A stretch of DNA of 64,000 nt. Origin: Castellaniella sp049673105 (GTDB lineage: Bacteria; Pseudomonadota; Gammaproteobacteria; Burkholderiales; Burkholderiaceae_B). Under the pieces are notes generated by a model. It saw only the letters and a program-made list of their open reading frames with translations. It made no database searches and was not told the DNA's origin. Shown one piece after another: positions 33,349-42,554 of the stretch; within the stretch, counting starts at the first letter, position 1, and every line of letters begins with the position of its first letter. The position numbers were made by a program, and so were the translations under genes. The stretch spans positions 124,001 to 188,000 of the forward strand of contig NZ_JBATXG010000008.1 of the NCBI RefSeq assembly GCF_049673105.1, written 5' to 3'.

Positions 33349-35139
33349 TTGAACCGTACCTGCTACACCGGCGAGGTGTCCAAAGACCATCTTGACCAGA
33401 CCGTCACCCTGTTCGGCTGGGTCCATCGCCGCCGCGATCACGGGGGGGTGATCTTCATCGACCTGCGCGATCGGGCAGGTCTGGCCCAGATCGTGGTAGA
33501 CCCCGATAACCAGACGGCATTTGCCACGGCGGAACGCATCCGCAATGAATACTGCCTGCGCATCACCGGCCTGGTCCGGATGCGGCCCGAAGGCACACGC
33601 AATCCCGATTTGATGTCGGGCGATGTGGAAATTCTGTGCCGCGAACTGGAAATCCTGAACGCGTCGCTGACGCCGCCGTTCCAGCTGGATGACGACAATC
33701 TGTCGGAAACCACGCGCCTGACGCACCGGGTGCTGGATCTGCGCCGCCCGCAGATGCAGCGCAACCTGATGCTGCGCTACCGCGTCTCGATGGTGGCCCG
33801 CAATTATCTGGATGCCCTGGGTTTCATCGATATCGAAACCCCGATGCTGACTCGCAGCACCCCCGAAGGCGCCCGCGACTATCTGGTGCCTTCGCGCGTC
33901 AATCCCGGCGAATTTTTCGCGTTGCCGCAATCGCCGCAGTTGTTCAAACAGATGCTGATGGTGGCCGGTTTCGACCGCTACTATCAGATCACCAAATGCT
34001 TCCGCGACGAAGACCTGCGCGCCGATCGCCAGCCCGAATTCACGCAGATCGATTGCGAAACGTCCTTCCTGGACGAAGTCCAGATCCGCGAGATCTTCGA
34101 AGGCATGGTGCGCGAAGTCTATCGCCAGGTGCTGGATGTCGCGCTGCCCGAATTCCCGGTCATGAGCTGGGCTGAAGCCATGCGCCGCTATGGGTCCGAT
34201 AAGCCCGATCTGCGCGTGAAGCTGGAATTCACCGACGTCGCCGACCTGATGCAGGATGTCGACTTCAAAGTCTTCGCCGGCCCGGCGAAAGATCCCGCCT
34301 GCCGCGTGGTGGCCATGCGGGTGCCGGGCGGGGCCAGCCTGCCGCGCAGCGAAATCGATGCCTATACGCAGTTCGTGGGCATCTATGGCGCGCGCGGTCT
34401 GGCCTACATCAAGGTCAACGACGCCGCCGCCATTCCCGACGGCCTGCAGTCGCCCATCGTCAAGAACATCCATGCGGACGCGCTGCGCGGCCTGATCGAG
34501 CGCACCGGCGCGCAAAGCGGCGACCTGATCTTCTTTGGCGCGGATCGCACCAAGGTCGTCAACGACGCCATCGGCGCGCTGCGGGTGAAAATCGGTCTCA
34601 GCGAATTCGGCCGTGCCAACGGCCTGTTCGAAGCCGGTTGGCAGCCGCTGTGGGTGGTGGATTTCCCCATGTTCGAATACGACGAGGGCGAAGGCCGCTA
34701 CTTTGCGGCGCACCACCCCTTCACCTGCCCCAAGGCCGGCCACGAAGACCTGCTGGAATCCGATCCCGGCAGCGCTCTGGCCCGCGCCTACGACATGGTC
34801 ATGAACGGCTGGGAAGTCGGCGGCGGTTCCGAACGTATCCACCGCGCCGATGTGCAAACCAAGGTCTTTCAGGCCCTGAAAATCAACGAAGAAGAAGCCC
34901 GCGAGAAATTCGGCTTCCTGCTCGATGCCCTGCAGTTCGGCGCCCCGCCGCATGGCGGCCTGGCCTTTGGTCTGGATCGCCTGGTGACGCTGATGGCGGG
35001 CGCTGAATCCATCCGCGACGTGATCGCCTTCCCCAAGACCCAGCGCGCGCAGGATTTGCTGGTGCAAGCCCCGTCGCCGGTGGACGAAAAGCAGTTGCGC
35101 GAATTGCACATCCGTCTGCGTCAGACCGAGGCGAATTAA
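33349..35139 (+). CDS. aspS: Aspartyl-tRNA synthetase, predicted non-discriminating
   Basis: A 596-aa class II aminoacyl-tRNA synthetase. It has the anticodon-binding OB fold (about 1-110), catalytic motifs including QSPQLFKQMLMVAGFDRYYQI and FRDEDLRADRQPEFTQID (motif 2), the bacterial GAD insertion (about 290-420) and motif 3 GLAFGLDRLV. TTG 33349 gives MNRTCYTGEVSK, which fits the family N-terminus and has GGAG 6 bases upstream. In the anticodon region the sequence RRRDHGG places His at residue 31. Non-discriminating AspRS of Pseudomonas type has His there and discriminating AspRS has Leu, so it probably also charges tRNA-Asn, which needs GatCAB. Confidence 0.96.
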   Translation: MNRTCYTGEVSKDHLDQTVTLFGWVHRRRDHGGVIFIDLRDRAGLAQIVVDPDNQTAFATAERIRNEYCLRITGLVRMRPEGTRNPDLMSGDVEILCRELEILNASLTPPFQLDDDNLSETTRLTHRVLDLRRPQMQRNLMLRYRVSMVARNYLDALGFIDIETPMLTRSTPEGARDYLVPSRVNPGEFFALPQSPQLFKQMLMVAGFDRYYQITKCFRDEDLRADRQPEFTQIDCETSFLDEVQIREIFEGMVREVYRQVLDVALPEFPVMSWAEAMRRYGSDKPDLRVKLEFTDVADLMQDVDFKVFAGPAKDPACRVVAMRVPGGASLPRSEIDAYTQFVGIYGARGLAYIKVNDAAAIPDGLQSPIVKNIHADALRGLIERTGAQSGDLIFFGADRTKVVNDAIGALRVKIGLSEFGRANGLFEAGWQPLWVVDFPMFEYDEGEGRYFAAHHPFTCPKAGHEDLLESDPGSALARAYDMVMNGWEVGGGSERIHRADVQTKVFQALKINEEEAREKFGFLLDALQFGAPPHGGLAFGLDRLVTLMAGAESIRDVIAFPKTQRAQDLLVQAPSPVDEKQLRELHIRLRQTEAN

Positions 35140-35152
35140 CGGGGGATGCGCA

Positions 35153-36010
35153 ATGGCAGTCCTGCGGGTCGTCAGCTACAACATCCACAAGGGCCGTTCG
35201 ACCACGGGTGGACGGGAATCGCTGGCGGATCTGCGCCTGGGTCTTTATGGCCTGCGCCCAGATTTGCTGTTTCTGCAGGAAGTTCAGGGGCGCAATCAGC
35301 GGCGCGGCAGCCTGGATGCCCAGCACGAGTCCCTGGCGGCCAGCATGCGCATGCAGGCCGCCTACGGCTGCAATGCCGTGCACACGGCGACCGATCACGG
35401 CAATGCCCTGTTGTCGCGTTATCCCATCCTGTATTACGAAAATCAGGATATTTCCGACCATCGCCTGGAACAGCGCGGCCTATTGCACGGGGTCGTGCAG
35501 GTGGAACAGACCCACGTGCACTGCCTGGTGGTGCATTTGGGTTTGCTGGCGGGCGGTCGTTCCCGTCAGGTGCATGCCCTGGTGGAACGCATCCGGCGGC
35601 TGGTGCCGGATTCTGAACCTTTGCTGATCGCGGGGGATTTCAACGACTGGACCAATCGGCTGGCCCCCCTGTTCGTCGAACAGCTGGGTCTGGTGGAGGT
35701 CTTTGCCGCGGCGCCTCAGGGCACCGATGAAATCTATCGTCTGCGTCACCGGGTGGCGCAACTGCGTCAGCGCATGTTCTGGTTGCCGGGGCAGCCGCTG
35801 GCGGGCCATGCCCCCATTCTGTCGATGACCGGCAATGCGGCGCGCCTGATGCCGCCGCCGCGCACCTTTCCATCCATTTTCCCCTGGTTGCGCCTGGACC
35901 GTATCTATCAACGCGGCTTTGCCGTGCGCCGGGCCAGAGTGCTGCATGGTGCGCCCTGGAAAAAACTGTCCGATCATGCGCCCTTGGTGGCGGATCTGGA
36001 ATTGCCCTGA
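35153..36010 (+). CDS. Endonuclease/exonuclease/phosphatase (EEP) family protein
   Basis: A 285-aa EEP-fold phosphoesterase. Motifs in order are VSYNIHKGR (Asn), LFLQEVQG (catalytic Glu), GNALLSRYPI, VVHLGLLAGGRSRQVHAL, IAGDFNDW (Asp and Asn) and SDHAPLVADLEL (catalytic Asp-His). It is predicted to hydrolyse a phosphodiester in a metal-dependent way; substrates range from nucleic acids to phospholipids, so none is assigned. There is no signal peptide. It starts 13 bp after aspS with a good G-rich ribosome binding site and is probably the last gene of the fmdB-DUF502-aspS transcript. Confidence 0.92.
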   Translation: MAVLRVVSYNIHKGRSTTGGRESLADLRLGLYGLRPDLLFLQEVQGRNQRRGSLDAQHESLAASMRMQAAYGCNAVHTATDHGNALLSRYPILYYENQDISDHRLEQRGLLHGVVQVEQTHVHCLVVHLGLLAGGRSRQVHALVERIRRLVPDSEPLLIAGDFNDWTNRLAPLFVEQLGLVEVFAAAPQGTDEIYRLRHRVAQLRQRMFWLPGQPLAGHAPILSMTGNAARLMPPPRTFPSIFPWLRLDRIYQRGFAVRRARVLHGAPWKKLSDHAPLVADLELP

Positions 36011-36086
36011 CGGCCTGTTCCGACGGATGTGGCGGGGCTGTCGCATTGGTCCGGAACTTTTCCCGGATGCATCGGTCAAAACCCCA

Positions 36087-36116
36087 TTGCCCCAAAATTA
36101 GCACTCGGATCTATAG
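36087..36116 (+). promoter_or_regulatory. Sigma70-type promoter of rpoH (predicted)
   Basis: TTGCCC (36087-36092) and CTATAG (36111-36116) are spaced 18 bases apart, upstream of rpoH. The -10 region lies inside the CIRCE operator, so HrcA binding would block it. Prediction by consensus only. Confidence 0.45.
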
Positions 36117-36124
36117 AGTGCTAA
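36098..36124 (+). promoter_or_regulatory. CIRCE operator (HrcA binding site) upstream of rpoH
   Basis: TTAGCACTC, nine bases, GAGTGCTAA: an exact match to the CIRCE consensus with the canonical 9-base spacer. It lies 31 bp before the rpoH ATG and overlaps the predicted -10 box. HrcA repression of rpoH would link the two heat-shock circuits. Confidence 0.95.
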
Positions 36125-36155
36125 CATCACTGGGTATGATCCCAAGGATTTTTCT

Positions 36156-37061
<906 letters not shown>

Positions 37062-37074
37062 TCGGGCGGAAACA

Positions 37075-37255
37075 TAATTTGTTTCATCTCTGCGGTGGAT
37101 CAGGCCGAACTTTATAGCGCTCCGGCGGACTAATCATCATGGACGAACCACCAGCCTTTCAGGCTGCGCCGTCCTGTCGTCCGCTTCTGCTTCTCCTCTT
37201 CCCCTCCCTATCGAAGCGGATGTTCCAGGGATGCCTTTATGGCATCCCTTTTTTT
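37075..37255 (+). other. Possible structured RNA ending in a terminator, downstream of rpoH
   Basis: The 298-bp gap between rpoH and the antiporter gene has no convincing gene. It contains CAGCC/GGCTG around 37151-37165 nested in GGACGA/TCGTCC and GCGGAC/GTCCGC pairings, a pyrimidine-rich stretch, and a strong terminator. It may be a long rpoH 3' untranslated region or a small RNA. Helices were found by eye only. Confidence 0.3.
37226..37255 (+). terminator. Rho-independent terminator downstream of rpoH
   Basis: Perfect 8-bp stem GGGATGCC/GGCATCCC with loop TTTAT, followed by seven T residues. It lies about 165 bp after the rpoH stop codon and would end the rpoH transcript or a separate small RNA. 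Confidence 0.92.
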
Positions 37256-37359
37256 AGCGCGCAACGAGCGGCGGCTGTTCACGCCATCACTTTGTTTCAG
37301 ACACGGTCCTGCGATCTGTAACATAATAGGCGTCACGGTTTTGCTAATGTGCTTCGATC

Positions 37360-39966
37360 ATGAAAATTGGCCTCCTGGTCTTTGGCCTGGCCGGGCTGCT
37401 GGCCCTGATTTCCTTCATGCCGCCGCTGGCGGGGCGTCTGCGCTTGCCGTATTCCGTACTGCTGGCCATTGTCGGTTTCGTGCTGGGCGTGATCATCCAT
37501 GTGCATGGCTGGGCGCCGGGGGTCGTGGCGGATTTTCTGGATTCACTGCAGAACTTCGAGATCTCCTCCGAAACGTTTCTGTACGTCTTCCTGCCGGTCT
37601 TATTGTTTGAAGCCGCACTGGCGATGAATATCCGCCGGCTGCTGGATGACATCAGCCCGATCCTGGTGATGGCCATCGTGGCCGTCGTGGTCTGCACGGT
37701 GGCGGTGGGCTTTTCCCTGGCGGCGATTTCCCCCTATGGCCTGGTAGTTTGCCTGATGCTGGGGGCCATCGTGGCGACGACCGACCCGGTTGCGGTGGTG
37801 GGCATTTTTCGCGAAGTCGGGGCGCCTCGCCGCCTGACCACCCTGGTTGAGGGCGAGTCCCTGTTCAACGATGCAGCATCCATCGCCTTGTATTCCGTGC
37901 TGCTCAGCGTCCTGTTCAGCGGCGGCGAGCCCTCCGTGACCCAGGTGGTAGTCAGTTTTCTGCTCAGTTTCATCGGCGGCGGCCTGGCCGGTCTGGTCAT
38001 GGGGCGGCTGGCCACCTCGTTGTTCCGTTGGCTGCGCGGCTGGCCGCCGGCCGAGATCACGCTGACGGTGTCCCTGGCCTATCTGACGTTCTATGTGGCG
38101 GAACACTACCTGGGCGTATCGGGTGTGGTGGCCACGGTCGTCGCCGGTCTGGTGGTGGGGTCCAATGGCCGTACTCGCATGTCGCCCACCACGTTCGAAC
38201 AATTGGAGGGCGCCTGGGCGCAGTTCGGTTTCTGGGCCAATTCCCTGATCTTCCTGTTTGCCGCCATGCTGATTCCACGCATGATGGCGGAAATCACCTG
38301 GATGGAGGTCCTGCTGATCCTGGTGGTCTTCATCGTCACCCTGGGGGCCAGGGCCGTCATGGTCTACGGCCTGTTGCCCTTGCTGGGGCGGCTGCGCCTG
38401 AGCACCCAGGTCAGCCCGTCCTACCGGGCGGTGATGTTGCTGGGCGGCTTGCGCGGCGCGGTATCGCTGGCGCTGGCGCTGGCGGTGACCGAACAGCCGG
38501 CCGTACCGCACGAAGCTCGTCAGTTCATCGCCGTCGTGACAACGGGCTTTGTGTTGATGACGCTGTTCGTCAACGGCCTGACCCTGCGGCCTCTGATCGC
38601 CCGTCTGGGCCTGGATCAGTTGTCGCCGGTGGACCGCACCTTGCGCGATCAGGCGCAGATCGTGGAACTGGAAGCGCTGCGCCTGCGGATCGACGAAATC
38701 GCCCGCCACGAACATATCGGTCCGGAAGTGCTGGAACGCCTGCATGCGGTGTTCGACGCCAGTCAGACCAGCATGGATGCGGCACAGGTGCAGCAGCTGT
38801 CCATGGACCAGAAGGTCGCGGTCGGCATGGGGATACTGGCTGGCCGCGAAGAGGAAATGTTCTTTGAAACGCTGAAAGCCCAAGTGGTGGACTGGCGCAC
38901 GGCAGAATCCCTGTTGGCGCGTGCCGAGCGCCTGGGGGATATGGTGCGAACCGGCGGCCTGGCGGGTTTTGAATCCGCCATCGAAGGGGATCTGCGCTAT
39001 GCCAGTACCCTGCGCCTGGCCCTGCGGCTGCATCATCTGACGGGCAAGCCGTTCTGGCTGGGGCGGGAACTGGCCCGACGCTTTACCAATCTGATGTGCA
39101 AATGGGCGGTCGCCCGCCGCCTGATCCAGTTTGCCCGCACGGATGTGCAGCCTTTGCTGGGGGCGGAGGTCACCGACATCATCATTGCCGCCCATCAGCG
39201 GCGCCTGGCTTTGCTGGAAGGCGCGTTGCAGGCCTTGACGCTGCAGTACCCCAGCTATGCCCGGCATCTGCAGGAAGCCTATCTGGCGCGGATGGCGCGA
39301 TCTCTGGAACGCATGCACTACCGGGATATGCTGACGCACAACCTGATCAGCGGCGAGGCGTATTCCGACTTGGTCCAGCAGGTCGAGATGCGCTGGGGGC
39401 CGCTGGAAACGCATCCCGGTCTGGACATCGCCCTGAGCGCCGAGGCCATGGTGCAGCGGGTCAGCCTGTTCGAGGGGCTGGACGAGGCCACCATGAGTGC
39501 CATCGGCAAGGTGTTGAAACCTCGCCTGGCGGTGCCGGGGCAGGCGATTCACACCCGCATCGGGCGCAGCCACGCCATGTATTTCGTGGCGTCCGGCGCC
39601 GTGGCGCTGAATCTACCCGATGGTACAACCGCCGAACTGGGCAGCGGCCAGATTTTCGGGGAAATGGCGCTGGCCATGAATCACGACTTCCAGGCTCAGG
39701 CCCGCTCGATCGGCTATAGCCGGCTGTTGATGCTGCAGGAAAAGGATTTCAAGCGCCTGCTGGCGCAATTCCCGGTGTTGCGCGACAAGATCGACGCGAT
39801 TGTGCATCAGCGCCTGCGCGCGGTCGAGGTCTGGCGGCAGTTCGAATCCGGACAGCGTCAGCACGAGCCGCTGCCCGATCTGCATGCGGCTCGGGCCGTC
39901 GCGTCGGTGCCGCAGGAGCAGGCCGCCGCGACGACGCAGCCGGATGCGCCGACGACGGCCCTATAG
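37360..39966 (+). CDS. CPA1-type cation/proton antiporter with C-terminal cyclic-nucleotide-binding domain
   Basis: An 868-aa protein. Residues 1 to about 420 form a 12-13-helix Na+/H+ exchanger (NhaP/CPA1 type) with LPVLLFEAAL, GAIVATTDPVAVVGIF (the ion-binding TDP...), VEGESLFNDAASIALY and LLGGLRGAVSLALAL. A long cytoplasmic helical stretch (about 430-700) follows. Residues about 700-830 form a cNMP-binding (CAP_ED) domain with LFEGLDEATMSAIGKVLKPR and GSGQIFGEMALAMNHDFQAQARS. The layout resembles eukaryotic SOS1 and sperm NHE exchangers. It suggests ion exchange gated by a cyclic nucleotide, though the usual phosphate-binding Arg context is only partly matched. Its last bases overlap the convergent sco gene by 6 bp. 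Confidence 0.92.
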   Translation: MKIGLLVFGLAGLLALISFMPPLAGRLRLPYSVLLAIVGFVLGVIIHVHGWAPGVVADFLDSLQNFEISSETFLYVFLPVLLFEAALAMNIRRLLDDISPILVMAIVAVVVCTVAVGFSLAAISPYGLVVCLMLGAIVATTDPVAVVGIFREVGAPRRLTTLVEGESLFNDAASIALYSVLLSVLFSGGEPSVTQVVVSFLLSFIGGGLAGLVMGRLATSLFRWLRGWPPAEITLTVSLAYLTFYVAEHYLGVSGVVATVVAGLVVGSNGRTRMSPTTFEQLEGAWAQFGFWANSLIFLFAAMLIPRMMAEITWMEVLLILVVFIVTLGARAVMVYGLLPLLGRLRLSTQVSPSYRAVMLLGGLRGAVSLALALAVTEQPAVPHEARQFIAVVTTGFVLMTLFVNGLTLRPLIARLGLDQLSPVDRTLRDQAQIVELEALRLRIDEIARHEHIGPEVLERLHAVFDASQTSMDAAQVQQLSMDQKVAVGMGILAGREEEMFFETLKAQVVDWRTAESLLARAERLGDMVRTGGLAGFESAIEGDLRYASTLRLALRLHHLTGKPFWLGRELARRFTNLMCKWAVARRLIQFARTDVQPLLGAEVTDIIIAAHQRRLALLEGALQALTLQYPSYARHLQEAYLARMARSLERMHYRDMLTHNLISGEAYSDLVQQVEMRWGPLETHPGLDIALSAEAMVQRVSLFEGLDEATMSAIGKVLKPRLAVPGQAIHTRIGRSHAMYFVASGAVALNLPDGTTAELGSGQIFGEMALAMNHDFQAQARSIGYSRLLMLQEKDFKRLLAQFPVLRDKIDAIVHQRLRAVEVWRQFESGQRQHEPLPDLHAARAVASVPQEQAAATTQPDAPTTAL

Positions 39967-40572
39967 CAGCAGCTTGATGTCGTGCGCCATGTCTTCCGGC
40001 GTCAGGGATGGCCCCAGCAGGGCGCGGGCTTCGCCGTTCTGGTCCATCAGGTAGAACGCCGCCGAATGATTCATCGCGTACTGTTCGGGAGTCGGGCCGG
40101 GTTCCTTGGCATAAAAGGCCTTGAATGAACGGGCGGTGCTGTCCAGTTGTTCAGGGGTGCCGGTCAGGCCGATGAAGCTCGGGTCGAAGGCCTGCATATA
40201 GGCGTTCAGAATTTCCGGGGTGTCGCGCGCCGGGTCGACGGAAATCATGATGACCTGGACCTTGTCGGCTTGGTCGCCCAACAGTTCCAGGGTCTGGGCT
40301 GCCTGGGCCAGGGCGGTCGGGCAGACGTCGGGGCATTGGGTATAGCCGAAAAACACCAGCAGGACCTTGCCTTTGAAATCGGCCAGCGTACGCAGGGCGC
40401 CATGGTGGTCGGTCATGGACAAGTCTTTGCCCAGATGCGTGCCGCTGATGTCGTTGCCTTCGAAGGGCAGGGGCTCGGCGGCTTTTGAGGTGCAGCCGAT
40501 CAAGGCCAGGGGCAAGCTGGCGGCGATGCCGGCCAGCAGGGTGCGGCGGGAAACAGAAAAAGAGGCGGTCAT
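39961..40572 (-). CDS. sco: SCO1/SenC copper chaperone for cytochrome c oxidase
   Basis: A 203-aa SCO family protein that delivers copper to the CuA centre of subunit II. The N-terminus SRRTLLAGIAASLPLALIGC has both a twin-arginine and a lipobox (LIGC), so it is likely an inner-membrane-anchored periplasmic lipoprotein. The thioredoxin-like domain contains the copper-binding CPDVCP, MISVDPARDTP and the distal His in AMNHSAAFYLMD. It is the last gene of the oxidase assembly run (ctaE to sco), about 50 bp after ctaB, and its stop overlaps the antiporter gene on the other strand. Confidence 0.95.
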   Translation of the reverse strand: MTASFSVSRRTLLAGIAASLPLALIGCTSKAAEPLPFEGNDISGTHLGKDLSMTDHHGALRTLADFKGKVLLVFFGYTQCPDVCPTALAQAAQTLELLGDQADKVQVIMISVDPARDTPEILNAYMQAFDPSFIGLTGTPEQLDSTARSFKAFYAKEPGPTPEQYAMNHSAAFYLMDQNGEARALLGPSLTPEDMAHDIKLLL

Positions 40573-40622
40573 GCTTCTACCTATCGGGGTCAGGGGGCCG
40601 GACCCGACCGGGAAGCATCACA

Positions 40623-41528
40623 TCAGATGGTGCCCAACGCCAGGCCGACCCAGTGATCCAGCAACAGCGCTGCGAACAGCAGGGCCAGATACAAAATCGA
40701 ATACCAGAACAGTTTACGCGCTCTGGCATCGGAATAGTTGCGATAGAGCATCCAGGCTTGCCAGACGAAGCGACCGCTGAGCAGGCAGGCGGCGGCCAGG
40801 TAGGCTGGGCCGCTCATGCGGATGACGTAGGGCAGCAGGGATGCCGCAAACAGCGCGATGCTGTAGAGCAGCACGTGCAACTGGGTGAAGTTCTGTCCGT
40901 GCGTGACCGGCAGCATGGGTAGGCCGGATTCCTCGTATTCGTGGTGGCGGTATAGGGCCAGCGCCCAGAAATGGGGCGGGGTCCAGATGAAGATGATCAA
41001 CACCAGCACCCAGGCTTCGGCGGGCACCGCATCGGCCATGGCGGCCCAGCCCAGCGCCGGCGGCATGGCGCCGGACAATCCGCCGATGACGATGTTCTGG
41101 GGGGTCAGGGGTTTCAGGATGGCGGTGTAGATCAAGGCATAACCGACAAAGGTGGCGAAGGTCAGCCACATGGTCAGGGCGTTGACCCAGGTGTTCAGGA
41201 TGAACATGCCCGCGCCGCCCAGCACCCCGGCCATGAGCAGCACCTGGGGCGGGGTGATCTGGCCGGATGCTGTGCCGCGCCGCGCCGTGCGCCGCATGCG
41301 CGCGTCGGTTTCGCGTTCGATCAGGCAATTGACGGAAAACGCGGCGGCGGCCAGCAGCCAGATGCCCAGCGTGGCAGCTGCCGCCCGGCCCAGATCGGGC
41401 ATGCCGGGCACCGCCAGGAACATGCCGATGACGGCACAGAACACCGCTAATTGGGTGACCCTGGGTTTGGTCAGCACCAGGTATTGGTGCAGCAGGGATG
41501 GGTGGCGGGCAGCGGCGGCGGTTGTCAT
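40623..41528 (-). CDS. ctaB: Protoheme IX farnesyltransferase (heme O synthase)
   Basis: A 301-aa polytopic membrane enzyme of the UbiA superfamily. It attaches a farnesyl group to heme b to make heme O for the aa3 oxidase. It shows LTKPRVTQLAVFCAVIGMFLA at the N-terminus, NCLIERETDARMRRT (modified Asp-rich motif; the family usually has NxxxDxxxD), LTPQNIVIGGLSGAMPPALGW and IFIWTPPHFWALALYRHHEYEESGLPMLPVTHG. These segments are diagnostic for CtaB/CyoE. It acts just before CtaA, whose gene lies 9 bp upstream in the same transcript. Confidence 0.96.
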   Translation of the reverse strand: MTTAAAARHPSLLHQYLVLTKPRVTQLAVFCAVIGMFLAVPGMPDLGRAAAATLGIWLLAAAAFSVNCLIERETDARMRRTARRGTASGQITPPQVLLMAGVLGGAGMFILNTWVNALTMWLTFATFVGYALIYTAILKPLTPQNIVIGGLSGAMPPALGWAAMADAVPAEAWVLVLIIFIWTPPHFWALALYRHHEYEESGLPMLPVTHGQNFTQLHVLLYSIALFAASLLPYVIRMSGPAYLAAACLLSGRFVWQAWMLYRNYSDARARKLFWYSILYLALLFAALLLDHWVGLALGTI

Positions 41529-41537
41529 GGAATCATT

Positions 41538-42551
41538 CTAGGCGTCCTGGCGGCGGCTGCCGCTAGGGAGTTTCCCTGCCTGGGCCAGCCGCCACAGCAA
41601 GGTGGTGCCGACCAGCACCAGGCCGGCGGCGCCGCCGTTATGCATCACGGCGATCAGCAGCGGCCATTGAAAGAAGATGGTCGTCAGCCCGGTGAACAGT
41701 TGCAGGGCCAGCAAGGCCAGCAGCAGGCGGGCGGGGCCGCGCAGACCGGGCACCGCGCGCCAGCGCCAGGCCAGCACGCCCAGCAGGGCCAGGACCACCA
41801 AGGCGAAATTGCGATGAGTCCAGTGGATGGCGGTCAGCGCGTCTTGGGAAATCGGGTCGCCGCTGGCTTGCTGGCCCAGGCTGCGCAGCATCGAAAAGCC
41901 TTCCTGGAAGTTCATGGGCGGCATCCAGACACCGTGGCAGGTCGGGAAATCCATGCAGGCCAGAGCAGCGTAGTTGGTGCTGACCCAGCCGCCCAGCGCC
42001 AGCTGCAGAAACAGCACGGTCAGGCCTAGCATCATCCAGCCACGACCGCTGGCCAGCGCCGCCGGCACCGGGTCGTGGGATTTTTCGCGGGCGGCCAGCC
42101 AGGTCATCATGGCCAGCAGGCTCATGCCCAGGACCAGATGGGTGGTGACCACCAGCGGCATCAGGCGATGAGTGACGGTCCAGGCGCCGAAAGCGCCCTG
42201 CAGACAGACCAGGCCCAGTACGGCGGTGGCCAGCGCCGGGCTGCGCGCCAGGGCATGACGCAGGCGCCAGGCCAGGACCGTGAAGGCGATGATCAGCATG
42301 CCCAGGAAAGCGCCGGCATAGCGGTGGATCATCTCGACCCAGGCCTGAAAGGCGCTGACCGGGCCATACGGCATGGCTTCCAGCGCCTGGCGGATGGAGG
42401 CATGCGCCCCCAGGGGGCTGAAGTGCCCATAGCAGCCCGGCCAATCAGGGCAGCCCAGGCCGGAATCGGTCAGCCGCACGAAGGCGCCGAACATGATCAG
42501 GTCCAGCGTCAGGAACCAGGCCAGAAAAACCAGGCGGCGATAGGCGGTCAC
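41538..42551 (-). CDS. ctaA: Heme A synthase (COX15/CtaA)
   Basis: A 337-aa inner-membrane enzyme with eight predicted helices that converts heme O to heme A. Diagnostic parts are GAFVRLTDSGLGCPDWPGCYGHFSP near the N-terminus, WVEMIHRYAGAFLG with an axial His, THRLMPLVVTTHLVLG, WVSTNYAALACMDFPTCHG and AIHWTHRNFA. Cysteine pairs in the first (GCPDWPGC) and second (ACMDFPTC) loops are conserved. It lies 3 bp after the SCO-like gene and 9 bp before ctaB, so all are in one operon. Confidence 0.96.
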   Translation of the reverse strand: MTAYRRLVFLAWFLTLDLIMFGAFVRLTDSGLGCPDWPGCYGHFSPLGAHASIRQALEAMPYGPVSAFQAWVEMIHRYAGAFLGMLIIAFTVLAWRLRHALARSPALATAVLGLVCLQGAFGAWTVTHRLMPLVVTTHLVLGMSLLAMMTWLAAREKSHDPVPAALASGRGWMMLGLTVLFLQLALGGWVSTNYAALACMDFPTCHGVWMPPMNFQEGFSMLRSLGQQASGDPISQDALTAIHWTHRNFALVVLALLGVLAWRWRAVPGLRGPARLLLALLALQLFTGLTTIFFQWPLLIAVMHNGGAAGLVLVGTTLLWRLAQAGKLPSGSRRQDA

Positions 42552-42554
42552 TGC

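Noticed and set aside
33343..35109. 588-codon open frame on the minus strand opposite aspS
   Set aside because: Antisense shadow of aspS; the translation has no family features.
37139..37321. 60-codon frame in the gap after rpoH
   Set aside because: It reads through the strong terminator at 37226-37255 and has no clear ribosome binding site; a non-coding reading is more likely.
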